Below, one piece after another: positions 50,776 through 59,458 of a stretch of 64,000 bases of DNA (the stretch's first letter is position 1; every line of letters starts with the position of its first letter). This DNA comes from Rhodococcus oxybenzonivorans (GTDB lineage: Bacteria; Actinomycetota; Actinomycetes; Mycobacteriales; Mycobacteriaceae): the NCBI RefSeq assembly GCF_003130705.1, contig NZ_CP021354.1, positions 1,798,001 through 1,862,000 on the forward strand, written 5' to 3'. The notes beneath the pieces are model-generated. The model was given only the letters and a program-made list of their open reading frames with translations. It did no database searches and was not told the DNA's origin. The position numbers and the translations under genes were made by a program.

Positions 50776-51966
50776 ATGGCTGCCTTCCGGGTGGTTCTCG
50801 ACGCGTGCGTCATGCTTCCCCAGACGCTGAATGATCTGCTGCTCACCCTTGCCGATGCCGAGTTGTTCCGGCCGGTGTGGACGCCGGATCTGCTCGACGA
50901 GGTCGAACGGAATCTGTCTAGCGAGCGGTTCGGGAATTCACCCGAACAGGCGGCGCGGCGAGTGCAGCAGATGCGCAGGGCGTTCTCCTTCGCGGAGGAG
51001 GAATCACGCGGATATCGGGAGCTGATTCCCGCGATGGCCAACGAGCCGAAGGACCGGCACGTTCTGGCGGCGGCGGTACGATCCGGCGCCGCATTGATCG
51101 TGACCGCCAACGTAAAAGACTTCCCGTGTGCGGTGCTCGACCCGTTCGACGTCGAGGTCGTCCACCCCGACGAATTCCTGTGCGATCAACTCGAACTGGA
51201 CCCGGAAGCGGTGTTCGAGTGCATACACGTGCTGGTCGCCCGCAACACGCTCCCGCCGCGCACGGTGGGGGAGTTGCTCGAGTTACTCGCCCGGCTGACC
51301 CCGCGGTTCGTCGACGCAGTCCGGGCACTGCTTGCCGCCCCGGACGACGCCTCCGGCGCCGGTGCGGAAGCGGTGGCGTCGTCCCTTCCGGAGCTGACCG
51401 ACGAGCAGATCGACTCCCTGCCGCCCGAGGTGCGGCAGACGTACCGGCAGCTTCGTGCGATGGATCCGGCCGAGCGGGTACGGTTCCTCGGGCATGCCGA
51501 GCTGGTGAGTGCGGCGTGGGCGTTTTTGACGCCGGTGTGCGTGGACGGGGATCTGCTGTCGGTGTGGCCGAACGTGGATCCCGATTTCCGGGTGGTACTG
51601 GCCCGGAACTGGGTGCAGGACAATCGTCGCGATATCGATGCGGACGGTTGGGATGGTGAGGCGGTTGTGGCCGCCCTCGCCGAACCAGAGCCGGATCATC
51701 CGTTGTGGGTACATTTCGAGCGCGTACACGTGCGGTCGTTCCGGGCGATGCTGCCGGATCCGGCGACATGGGGAATCGGTACCGGCACACGGCTGGTCGC
51801 CCCGGGAGTCGAAGTGCTCTATGTGTACGACACCTCGACACTGGCGGGCGGCGTGTGGCAGCCATACGACCCCCGCTATGTGTGCCCGGTCCTCATGCAT
51901 CTCGTCGGCGGGCGATGGCTGGTGCGAAACCTGGGGTCTGAGGAGGACCCGGTCTCCTGGGGTTGA
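50776..51966 (+). CDS. PIN-domain toxin with a large extra C-terminal domain
   Basis: A 396-residue protein. Residues 1 to about 135 are a PIN nuclease: VVLDACVMLP (first Asp), DLLDEVERNL, NEPKDRHVLAAAVRSGAALI and TANVKDFP carry the acid set for metal binding. Residues about 145-200 are helical, and about 200-396 form a second domain I do not recognise (PPEVRQTYRQLRAMDPAERV, FRAMLPDPATWGIGTGTRLV, ending LMHLVGGRWLVRNLGSEE). Ordinary VapC-type toxins are about 130-150 residues, so the extension is striking. It may set RNA target choice or bind another trigger. Confidence 0.82.
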   Translation: MAAFRVVLDACVMLPQTLNDLLLTLADAELFRPVWTPDLLDEVERNLSSERFGNSPEQAARRVQQMRRAFSFAEEESRGYRELIPAMANEPKDRHVLAAAVRSGAALIVTANVKDFPCAVLDPFDVEVVHPDEFLCDQLELDPEAVFECIHVLVARNTLPPRTVGELLELLARLTPRFVDAVRALLAAPDDASGAGAEAVASSLPELTDEQIDSLPPEVRQTYRQLRAMDPAERVRFLGHAELVSAAWAFLTPVCVDGDLLSVWPNVDPDFRVVLARNWVQDNRRDIDADGWDGEAVVAALAEPEPDHPLWVHFERVHVRSFRAMLPDPATWGIGTGTRLVAPGVEVLYVYDTSTLAGGVWQPYDPRYVCPVLMHLVGGRWLVRNLGSEEDPVSWG

Positions 51967-52284
51967 GTCGACGGTCTCTCCGGCGAATACCCGCACGGGG
52001 AGAAAGTCCGGTTCGGCGCGCACCCGGCCACCGATCACGGTTCGAAGATCCGCACCCACGCCGGAGCGGTGTTCTTCTAGGCACACGACGAACCTGCCCG
52101 CGCTGCGAAGTCCGTGGTGCAGATCGTGTCGGTCGCGGTGAACTGGGTGCTGGGTGTGTCATGAGAACGCCGGAGCATCACAGTTGCCGCAATCGGGCGC
52201 CGATCGGGACGATAAGCACTCGGCGCGAGCGCTCTGCGGAAATCAACAACGGGACTTAAGGCCCTAGCCACAAGATATTTCGTC

Positions 52285-52650
52285 GTGCTTACGATTTCGA
52301 GTGTGACACTCAGCTCCCTGTCTTTGGCCCTTCTGCGTGTGAACTATCGACTGGCGCGGCTTCCGCTGCAGTTGGTCGAAGACGTGGCGGTAGCTCGGCT
52401 CGACGAACAGGCGCCGATACGGCTTGCGTACGAGCAGATCCTGATCGAGTGTGACCGTGCTGCGGCGTACTTGCTCAGCGATCGGACAGCGGCCAGGCGG
52501 GCGACCGAGCTGACGCGGCGGACCGCGTCGGTGCGCCTGTTGATTGCCCGTGAACATCACCGCGTTCAACACCGTGGTGTGGTGTTGCTCGATGAGCAGC
52601 GCGAGCGGTTTCATCAACGTCGTCAGCAGGGCGTGGGTTCGTTGACATGA
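52285..52650 (+). CDS. Hypothetical helical protein, 121 aa
   Basis: A 121-residue frame with good third-position bias and a mostly helical, Arg/Leu/Ala-rich product (LRVNYRLARLPLQLVEDVAV, LDEQAPIRLAYEQILIECDR, REHHRVQHRGVVLLDEQRER). No known motif. Similar helical proteins occur on actinobacterial plasmids and prophages. The 318 bases before it (51967-52284) contain nothing recognisable. Confidence 0.55.
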   Translation: MLTISSVTLSSLSLALLRVNYRLARLPLQLVEDVAVARLDEQAPIRLAYEQILIECDRAAAYLLSDRTAARRATELTRRTASVRLLIAREHHRVQHRGVVLLDEQRERFHQRRQQGVGSLT

Positions 52651-52882
52651 CGTGTGTCGTTTTGCCGTTACGGTGGTCGGCACACTCGACCGGTGAGCCG
52701 ACGGGCCCAGGTGGGGCGTAGGGGTTGGCGCGCATCATCAGGGCGCGCCTGCCGCGCTGACCTCCCACGTTTCGTCCGGTGCTAGGCGCATCGCATTCGA
52801 CTTCGGAACGGGCGGGTCCTGGTGCCCAGCATTCTCAGCGAATGCTTGCGGGAACCGCATAGCGCCGCGGGCCGCTGTGAAC

Positions 52883-54052
52883 TCAGCTGGCCGGGACTGG
52901 CGGCGGGAGCGGCGCCGGAGAAGGCTCCTGCGGCGGGAGCAGAGAAGGCTCCTGCGGCGGGAGCGGCGCCGGCGAAGGCTCCTGCGGCGGGAGCGGCGCC
53001 GGCGAAGGCTCCTGCGGCGGGAGCGGCGCCGGCGAAGGCTCCGGCGGCGGGGGCTGGGTGTGTGGTTGGGTCGTCGGGTTCTCCGACGGTGGGGGTGGTT
53101 GCGTCGTCGGGTCGTCCGGCGGCACAGGCGCGGGCAGCTGCGGAGGCGGGACCATCGTGATGGTGGGTTCAGGGCTGGGGGACTGCCATGTCTCGGGTGG
53201 AAGCGTGTGCGTCGTTGTGGGGAGCGGCGGCGCTGACGTGGGTGGTGGTCCGGGAAGCTGCAGATCTGGGGGCGGGGTTTCCGGCAGTTGCTCGACTCCG
53301 GGCGCCGTCGTGGAACCCGGTGCTTCCAGCACGGTAGCCGGGAGTTCGGGGGTCGTCGTCGGCGCTTCGGTGGTGGCGGTACCGGCCGTTGTGGTCGTCG
53401 TCGGCGGGGTGGTGGGGGCGATCTTCTCGAGTTCTTCGGCCAGCTTCGCCCGCCATGCGTCGAGTTCGTTGCGGGTGTCGGCGTCGCGGACCCCGCCGGC
53501 ACGGTCGGCGGCGCCCTCGAGCAGGTTCTTCGCCGCCTCCGCGTCGCCCGCGGCGATCAGCCGCTCGGCTTCCTGCAGCTGGGAGGTGGTGTCGATCTGC
53601 GCGACGGTCGAATCGGCCTGCTGGCTGAACACCACCGATTTGACGCTCCAGAGTGGATCGCCGGGTGCGGCGTTGTACGAGAAGATGGTGACGCCACCTA
53701 TGACGATCGCGATCGCGGCGGCAGCGCCGGCGATGGGTCGTAACAGGCGGAGCGTGCCGCGGGCGGCGCTGTTTGCGGAACGGGCGTCGGAGGCGTCGAT
53801 CGCCGCGATCACGTCGTCGAGCAGCGGAGCGGTTGGCATCGGCGTCGCGACGATGGCGGCGCGCCAGTTGGTCAGCAGAAGCGCGAGTTGGTCCTGATCC
53901 GACGAATCCGATGCGACGGGATCGCCACCGGCGATCGCGTCGATCAGCGCGTCGTCGCGGCGTACTGCCGCGATGTCCACCGGGGCGTCGTCGTCGGGGA
54001 GATCGGCATCGGGATTGCCGTTGCGGGTGATGCCCTTAGCCACATCTCTCAC
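52883..54052 (-). CDS. rsdA: Anti-sigma-D factor RsdA-like with long Pro-rich tail
   Basis: A 389-residue membrane protein. The cytoplasmic front (residues 1-100: AAVRRDDALIDAIAGGDPVA, DQDQLALLLTNWRA) is the RsdA sigma-binding region. One membrane segment follows (LLRPIAGAAAAIAIVIGGVT), then an outer helical part (QEAERLIAAGDAEAAKNLLE) and a Thr/Pro-rich tail of about 170 residues ending in tandem EPSPAPLPPQ repeats. This matches mycobacterial RsdA in order. Its GTG start overlaps the stop of a decayed sigD remnant. With that partner dead, it is an orphan unless it holds a SigD encoded elsewhere. Confidence 0.85.
   Translation of the reverse strand: MRDVAKGITRNGNPDADLPDDDAPVDIAAVRRDDALIDAIAGGDPVASDSSDQDQLALLLTNWRAAIVATPMPTAPLLDDVIAAIDASDARSANSAARGTLRLLRPIAGAAAAIAIVIGGVTIFSYNAAPGDPLWSVKSVVFSQQADSTVAQIDTTSQLQEAERLIAAGDAEAAKNLLEGAADRAGGVRDADTRNELDAWRAKLAEELEKIAPTTPPTTTTTAGTATTEAPTTTPELPATVLEAPGSTTAPGVEQLPETPPPDLQLPGPPPTSAPPLPTTTHTLPPETWQSPSPEPTITMVPPPQLPAPVPPDDPTTQPPPPSENPTTQPHTQPPPPEPSPAPLPPQEPSPAPLPPQEPSPAPLPPQEPSLLPPQEPSPAPLPPPVPAS
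52900..53050. repeat. 30-bp tandem repeats coding the RsdA tail
   Basis: Three exact 30-base units at 52945-52974, 52975-53004 and 53005-53034, flanked by a 21-base short variant (52921-52944 region) and partial units. On the minus strand each unit encodes EPSPAPLPPQ. Copy number probably varies between strains by slippage. Confidence 0.85.
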
Positions 54053-54300
54053 CTACCCTCGTCACCTGCGATGGCTCGGTGTTGAGCCATGCCGCCAGTT
54101 TCCGTGGTACTCGCCACGGCCGGGTCCTGGCAGACTTACCGACCACGAGGCGAAGGATCACGATCTCCCGGTTCCATTCCGGCAGCGTGCTGAGCAGTTC
54201 GTTCACCTGCCTGCTCGCCTTTCGGCTCCAGCGCCCGCGGTTGACTGCGTCATCTGTTATTTCGGTGACGGGCTCCGACTTGTTACCGCATGTCAGCGAA
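54049..54300 (-). pseudogene. sigD remnant (sigma-70 region 4)
   Basis: On the minus strand one frame reads VNELLSTLPEWNREIVILRL VVGKSA, which is the region 4 start of SigD (LLATLPE-QREILVLRVVVGLSAEE). After a shift, another frame reads STTETGGMAQHRAIAGDEGR and stops, recalling the recognition helix GAVRVAQHRAL. The stop overlaps the GTG start of rsdA, preserving the sigD-rsdA layout. Regions 2 and 3 are gone. It cannot encode a working sigma factor. Confidence 0.7.
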
Positions 54301-55105
54301 GAAAGATCAATCGGAGCGCTCCACGCGGTCGTGGTTTCCGGTGTGGGTGCGCACGCAGTTTGTCGCACGAGCACACGTCCTGCTCGGGCCGACCCCGGCA
54401 CACTCGGGCGGTCCTGAGGCCCTGGGCCGGGGTCGACGTTTGTGCAAGGGCATCGTCTTCGGGGCGAACGATCCTCCTAGTGGGATTATCCCCCGGCAGC
54501 CGGTACTTGGCGAGGCCCGGCGGTTGCCGCAGGTCATGCGATTCCACGAGCGCGGTCGCGTCGTCCAGCGTGGACAGTTCGTCGGCTGTGGCGGCGGCGG
54601 ACCCTGCGCCGCCGGTGGTGACGGCTCGGCAGCGATTGGGCAGCCCGGTGTGGTGACCTTCGGGGCGCAGCAGTCGGGCGCGATTGTCAGGCCCGACTGT
54701 CTCGACGTGGTGGTGCACTGGCGAAACCTGCCGACCGGTGTATCGGTACCGCCATGCTCAGAGGCGTGACCCCCACGGATCTCAGCCGGCTCACAACTGC
54801 GGAGGCTTGGTGCCGACGCCCCAGTGGCGGTGGAGGACGTCACCGGCAGCGGGGTGGTCGCCGCATCTGTGGATGTGTCCGCCCGATCGCGATCAGTTCC
54901 AATTAGCAATCACCACAAGATTCGGGACTGTCGCGGTGTCTTAGGTAAGCCGGCCGATGCTGGCGGACTTGTTCTTTCGGGATTTCGTTCGGGGTGTGCG
55001 TCGGTTCGAACCGATTCACGACCATCCGCCGAGGAGAGGTGGGGTGGACCTATGGTGGATGTCCACAGCGAGGGGCCGCCGGGACACCGCGGAAGTTGGT
55101 CGCGG
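54301..55105. other. Gene-poor stretch
   Basis: About 800 bases with several overlapping open frames on both strands, none with convincing codon bias, family motif or ribosome site. I see no gene here. It may be decayed remains of the front of sigD and neighbouring island DNA. Confidence 0.5.
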
Positions 55106-55378
55106 TCATTCGCGCTTTCTCAGCCTTGAGGTGTGCCGTTTCGCCACGTCGAGGTCTGCGTCAGCAGTTCCGAGGGTGTCCTGGGCTGCGCGGAGGGCAT
55201 CGACGGCGCTCTCCAACACCTCCGGCGCCGTGGCCGGGGCGCCGAGGTCGTCCACCGCGAGCGCGGTCGCATCGAGGTCTGCGTAGGTGCGCTCGAGGTC
55301 GAGGAGGGTTCGGCGTAGGCGGTGTAGCGCATCCCGCACTGCGGTGACCTGCTCGTCAAGGTCAGCGGGCGTGCTCAT
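55106..55378 (-). CDS. Small coiled-coil protein, 90 aa
   Basis: A 90-residue strongly helical protein (STPADLDEQVTAVRDALHRL, RRTLLDLERTYADLDATALA, LESAVDALRAAQDTLGTADA) with a basic end (RHTSRLRKRE). Heptad spacing of Leu/Val suggests a coiled coil. Its ATG overlaps the stop of the tiny upstream frame (ATGA). I do not recognise the family. It may be a plasmid- or integrative-element protein. Confidence 0.6.
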   Translation of the reverse strand: MSTPADLDEQVTAVRDALHRLRRTLLDLERTYADLDATALAVDDLGAPATAPEVLESAVDALRAAQDTLGTADADLDVAKRHTSRLRKRE

Positions 55379-55512
55379 TCGATCACGTCCCCGAGCATCG
55401 CGGCGGCGTTGTCGAGGTGGCGCTGCACGTCGGCCAGGGTGCCCAACTGCTTGCACACGCCGGCTGTCTGCTGGCCAAGGTCGGTCATGCGATTGCTTCG
55501 TCTGTTGTGCAT
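55375..55512 (-). CDS. Tiny helical protein, 45 aa
   Basis: A 45-codon frame (HNRRSNRMTDLGQQTAGVCK, then QLGTLADVQRHLDNAAAMLG); ATG 55488 is an alternative start giving 37 residues. It overlaps the next gene by ATGA, the main reason to believe it. The product is a single amphipathic helix pair, possibly the partner of the coiled-coil protein at 55106. Function unknown. Confidence 0.45.
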   Translation of the reverse strand: MHNRRSNRMTDLGQQTAGVCKQLGTLADVQRHLDNAAAMLGDVIE

Positions 55513-56077
55513 GACTACAGCATGTCGTGCCGGACGGCCCGCCCGATAGCACTTGGCGCGCAACGCACGTCTGATGTGCCGCTCGGCGGGCAGGAGCTGG
55601 CTTCGGCACCCCAAGAGGGGCGGCACTGCGCGAGCCCCGCTTCTGGGCGGACCGGTAGACGTCTATGCGCATCTCTGGGTCGGCATCATTGGGGTGCCAC
55701 GGTCGCACGGAATGCCGAGGAAATCCACCTCGGAGGCGAGATGCCCCGGGCGTCCTGTCTCGCAAGCGACGCCATCGAGGTCGAGGTCGAGGCTGTAGCC
55801 CGGGGAAGCTGCGTACAGCGGTGCTGCGCCCGCTGCCTACGCTGCGGCGCAGTCGGGAAAGGCCTCCACACTCGGTGGCGCAGCACTGCCGGCCGTCGCG
55901 ATGTTTTTCGGTGTACCAGGTGAGCCGTGCCTACAGACGTCGACGATTACGCCGCCGAAGCGGGCAGTGGTGCCGGCCACGACCAGGCCCGGTGCGCCGG
56001 TGGGCCGTGCCGGCCGATGACACGTCTGGTCTTCGCCGACGATGTTTTCATCGGATCGACCTCGGGTCGGGTCTGTT
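55513..56077. other. Gene-poor stretch
   Basis: About 565 bases without a convincing gene. A plus-strand stretch near 55740-55890 (CVQRCCARCLRCGAVGKGLH) faintly recalls the zinc-ribbon front of ISL3 transposases but is too degenerate to call. Confidence 0.4.
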
Positions 56078-56332
56078 CTAGTAGTGGTGGCGGGCTTGCT
56101 GGATGACGACTGTGTCGTCGACGATCACGTACACCAACCGGTGTTCCTGGGTGATGCGCCGGGACCAGACGTTGTCGTCGATGTGGCGGAGGCGTTCGGG
56201 CTTCCCGATGCCTTCGTAGGGTGACCGCTTGATGTCTTTGATCAGGTCGTTGATCTTCTTCAGAATTTTGCGGTCGGTGATCGACCAGTGGGTGTAGTCC
56301 TCCCACCCGTCGTCGGTGGAGGCGGTGTTCAC
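56078..56332 (-). CDS. yoeB: YoeB-family toxin
   Basis: An 84-residue Txe/YoeB toxin (WEDYTHWSITDRKILKKIND, LIKDIKRSPYEGIGKPERLR, WSRRITQEHRLVYVI, ending ARHHY). The catalytic set of YoeB (Glu and Arg of the core and the C-terminal HY) is visible, so it should cut mRNA in the ribosome when free. It overlaps the antitoxin gene by four bases (ATGA at 56329). Confidence 0.93.
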   Translation of the reverse strand: MNTASTDDGWEDYTHWSITDRKILKKINDLIKDIKRSPYEGIGKPERLRHIDDNVWSRRITQEHRLVYVIVDDTVVIQQARHHY

Positions 56333-56577
56333 TCGATCAGTTCCCTTTCGGTGTATTCACCGCGCCGGGTTGCCTCCAGACTGCGAAACAGGCGGCGAGC
56401 GTTCGCCGGGCTGGACAGCAGGTAGGCCGTTTCCATGATGGAGTCGTAGTCGTCCTTCGAGAGAAGAACAGCGTTCCCGTTCTTGGAGACTATTTCCACG
56501 ATTGTGTGGTCCTTGTTCACTTGGCTGACCAAGCCGAACAGGTTCTTCCTGGCCTCGGTGGCTGTTATTGCAGTCAT
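56329..56577 (-). CDS. yefM: YefM-family antitoxin
   Basis: An 82-residue Phd/YefM antitoxin (ITATEARKNLFGLVSQVNKD, VLLSKDDYDSIMETAYLLSS) with an acidic tail (GEYTERELIE) for toxin binding. First gene of the pair. GGTCGGA just upstream may serve as ribosome site. The complex normally represses its own promoter. The 539 bases up to the thiolase (56578-57116) contain no gene. Confidence 0.93.
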   Translation of the reverse strand: MTAITATEARKNLFGLVSQVNKDHTIVEIVSKNGNAVLLSKDDYDSIMETAYLLSSPANARRLFRSLEATRRGEYTERELIE

Positions 56578-57116
56578 ATCCGACCTCTCTCAGAGACCTT
56601 CCGTAGTGGTGTGCGTGTCGGGCCGGGACTTCCCCGCCACCGGCCGATCACACGCCCAAACCAGACCATAGCGGTACGCAATATGGTACCGGTGTGGCAC
56701 CGGACGTTGTCTCGGAGCGCCGGGGTGGCGGTGTCGATGTTTCGGTGTGGCGCGTGGTTTCCGGAACCACCCATCGCTTCTACATTCAATCTTGCTGCCG
56801 AATTCGGTCACCGTATGCACCTCACCCCACCGGTGCGTGTCTTCGACAGGCTTCGTATGGTCTTCGGGTGGTGCACTGAGGGGGTGGGTGTCCTGGCCCG
56901 TCAGGCGCATTCGTGGCCCGACTGGGACGTAGAAACGACCCTCTAGGCGTCACCGGGGGTCAAGCGGGACCAGGCGACGAAGTTCGTCGACGCGGTGAGC
57001 TCGCCGAGCTCACCGCTGAGAAGCATCACGCAGGTCACTCGACACCCGTTTCGAGAGGCGCGCTACTTTGATGTCCTACTACCTCCCCGGACCGGGAGCA
57101 AACGGAAGGGCATCTG

Positions 57117-58298
57117 ATGAATTCTCCTGAACCGATCGTGGTAATCGACGGCGCGCGGACGCCGGTCGGCAGCTTCGGTGGCACGCTCGCCGGTGTGCCC
57201 GCGCACGAGCTGGGTGCGACCGCGGCGCGGGCAGCGCTGGGCCGGGCCGGAGTCGCCGGTGACGACATCGACGAGGTGGTCATGGGCTGCATCGGTCAGG
57301 TGGGCCCGGACGCCTACAACGCCCGCCGGGTCGCCCTCGCAGCAGGCCTACCCGAGAGCACCCCCGCCTACACGGTCAACCGCCTCTGCGGCAGCGGCCT
57401 CCAAGCGGTGTGGTCGGCGGCGCAACAGATGCGCTGGGGTGGGGTGAACTTCGCCCTCGCCGGAGGCGACGAGAGCATGTCCCGGATGCCGTTCTACGAC
57501 TTCGGCGCCCGGTCGGGGTACAAGCTCGGTGACCGTTCGCTCGTCGACGGCACAGTCGCGATCCTCACCGACCCGTTCGGTGGTGTCCACATGGGCCGCA
57601 CCGCCGAGGCCGTCGCCCGCAAGTACGACGTGAGCCGGCAGCAGCAGGACGAGTTCGCTGTCGAGAGCCAGCGCCGCGCCGCCACCGACGCCGCGAAGGC
57701 CGCATTCGCCGAGGAGATCACCCCTGTCGCGATCAGCGGGCGCCGTCCGACCACCGTCGAGGTCGACGAGCACCCCAAACCCGGCACCACCCTCGAAACC
57801 CTCGCGAAGCTGCGTCCGGCGTTCGAGGAGGGCGGTTCGGTGACCGCCGGCAACGCGTCCGGTATCAACGACGGAGCCGCGGCCCTGGTGCTGGCCACCC
57901 AGTCCGCCGCCCGCGAGAAGGGCCTGACCGGGCTCGTCACGCTCGAGGCCGTCGCGACCGCGGCGATGGACCCGGGTCTGATGGGGTACGCCCCCGTTCT
58001 GGCGCTGGCGAAGCTGTTCGAGCAGACCGGCACCACCCCGGGCGATATCGACGTGATCGAGTTGAACGAGGCGTTCGCCTCGCAGGCGGTCGCGGTGATC
58101 CGGGACGCCAAGCTCGACCCGGAAAAGACCAACCCGTACGGCGGGGCCATCGCGCTCGGGCATCCGGTCGGCGCCACCGGCGCGATCCTGAGTCTGCGGG
58201 TCGCCAAGGACCTGGTCCGCCGTGACCTCGAACTGGGCATCGTCACCATGTGCATCGGCGGGGGGCAGTCCCTCGCCGCGCTGTTCCGTCGAGTCTGA
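57117..58298 (+). CDS. Thiolase (acetyl-CoA acyltransferase)
   Basis: A 393-residue thiolase. The nucleophile Cys lies in NRLCGSGLQAVWSAAQQMRW, and the second site is NPYGGAIALGHPVGATGAIL with final CIGGGQSLAAL holding the other Cys. DGARTPVGSFGG opens the chain. It should cleave 3-ketoacyl-CoA or join two acetyl-CoA. An acyl-CoA dehydrogenase follows 11 bases later, so the pair serves beta-oxidation. GGAAGGGCATCTG precedes the ATG. Short-chain specificity is suggested by length and motifs but not proven. Confidence 0.92.
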   Translation: MNSPEPIVVIDGARTPVGSFGGTLAGVPAHELGATAARAALGRAGVAGDDIDEVVMGCIGQVGPDAYNARRVALAAGLPESTPAYTVNRLCGSGLQAVWSAAQQMRWGGVNFALAGGDESMSRMPFYDFGARSGYKLGDRSLVDGTVAILTDPFGGVHMGRTAEAVARKYDVSRQQQDEFAVESQRRAATDAAKAAFAEEITPVAISGRRPTTVEVDEHPKPGTTLETLAKLRPAFEEGGSVTAGNASGINDGAAALVLATQSAAREKGLTGLVTLEAVATAAMDPGLMGYAPVLALAKLFEQTGTTPGDIDVIELNEAFASQAVAVIRDAKLDPEKTNPYGGAIALGHPVGATGAILSLRVAKDLVRRDLELGIVTMCIGGGQSLAALFRRV

Positions 58299-58309
58299 GG
58301 CGTACGGAC

Positions 58310-59458
58310 ATGAAGAAGCACGTCCCGTCGTGGCACGACGACGAAGTAAGGGCCTTGTCCGAGCTCGCGATCGGGTTCTTCGAGCGAGAAGTGGTCGCGC
58401 ACAACGACAAGTGGGACGCGCAACATCGCATCGACCGATCTGTGTGGCACACCGCCGGTCAGCTCGGTCTGTTGTGCTGCTCCGTGCCCGAGGAGTATGG
58501 CGGGGGCGGGGGCACGTTCGCCCACGACCTTGCCGTGTTCGAGGCCCAGGGTTACGCCGGTGACCTCGCGTTCGGCATCTCGGTGCACTCCGGCATCGTC
58601 GCGCACTACCTCGTCGAGTACGGCTCGGAAGCGCAGAAGAAGGCGTGGCTGCCGGGCATGGCGACTGGGGAAATCCTCGGTGCGATCGGCATGACGGAGC
58701 CGGGCGCCGGTTCCGACTTGAAGGCGATCAAAACCACGGCCATCCGTGACGGCGACGACTATGTGATCAACGGTTCGAAGACGTTCATCACCAACGGTGC
58801 GTCCGCCGACATGATTGTCCTGGCGGTCAAGACCGATCCGAAGGCCGGCGCCAAGGGTGTGTCGCTGGTGATCGTCGATCTGCGGGACTGTCCCGGCTTC
58901 ACCGTCGGACGCGTCCTCGACAAGGTGGGCCAGCACGGTGCCGACACGTCGGAGTTGTCCTTCACCGATGTGCGGATACCCGTCGACAATCTGCTCGGTG
59001 AGTCCGAGGGGCAGGGTTTCGGGCAGTTGATGGCCCAGTTGGTGCAGGAACGGTTGATCATCGGGGCGCAGGCCTCGGGTGCGATGAAGCGTGCGGTCGA
59101 AGACACCGTGGCGTACACGAAGTCGCGGCAGGCGTTCGGTCACAGCCTATTCGAGTTCCAGAACACTGCATTCGAGCTTGCCGAATGCCAGACCATCGCG
59201 CGCACCTGCCAGGTGTTTCTCGACCACTGCATCGAGGCGCATCTGCGCGGTGAACTCGACCCGTCCGAGGCGGCAATGGTCAAGTACTGGCTCACCGAGA
59301 AACAGTGCGAGGTGATCGACCGCTGCGTTCAATTGCACGGTGGGTACGGCTACATGCGCGAGTATCTCATCGCCCGCATGTACGAGGACGCCCGCGTCCA
59401 GAAGATCTACGCGGGCGCCAACGAGGTGATGAAGGGCATCATCGCGAAGTCGCTGTAA
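58310..59458 (+). CDS. Acyl-CoA dehydrogenase
   Basis: A 382-residue FAD acyl-CoA dehydrogenase. Signatures: GAIGMTEPGAGSDLKAIKTT, FITNGASADM, GEGxGF-like ESEGQGFGQLMAQL, RQAFGHSLFEFQ, and the end QLHGGYGYMREYLIARMYED with KIYAGANEVMKGIIAKSL. The catalytic Glu is expected in YAGANEV as in short/long-chain types. ATG 58310 is chosen because family homology begins there; in-frame upstream codons overlap the thiolase. Its end overlaps by 20 bases the convergent monooxygenase gene. Confidence 0.92.
   Translation: MKKHVPSWHDDEVRALSELAIGFFEREVVAHNDKWDAQHRIDRSVWHTAGQLGLLCCSVPEEYGGGGGTFAHDLAVFEAQGYAGDLAFGISVHSGIVAHYLVEYGSEAQKKAWLPGMATGEILGAIGMTEPGAGSDLKAIKTTAIRDGDDYVINGSKTFITNGASADMIVLAVKTDPKAGAKGVSLVIVDLRDCPGFTVGRVLDKVGQHGADTSELSFTDVRIPVDNLLGESEGQGFGQLMAQLVQERLIIGAQASGAMKRAVEDTVAYTKSRQAFGHSLFEFQNTAFELAECQTIARTCQVFLDHCIEAHLRGELDPSEAAMVKYWLTEKQCEVIDRCVQLHGGYGYMREYLIARMYEDARVQKIYAGANEVMKGIIAKSL

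Noticed and set aside
52900..53050. Possible CRISPR-like array
   Set aside because: Units are contiguous with no spacers and encode a Pro-rich peptide repeat in frame with rsdA.
54290..54769. 159-codon plus-strand frame
   Set aside because: Competes with overlapping minus frames, shows no motif or ribosome site, and covers the decayed sigD area.
55600..55923. ISL3 transposase N-terminal zinc ribbon on the plus strand
   Set aside because: A few CxxC-like residues only; spacing and following sequence do not match.
57494..59143. Minus-strand frame opposite thiolase and acyl-CoA dehydrogenase
   Set aside because: Runs across both enzyme genes, which are certain.
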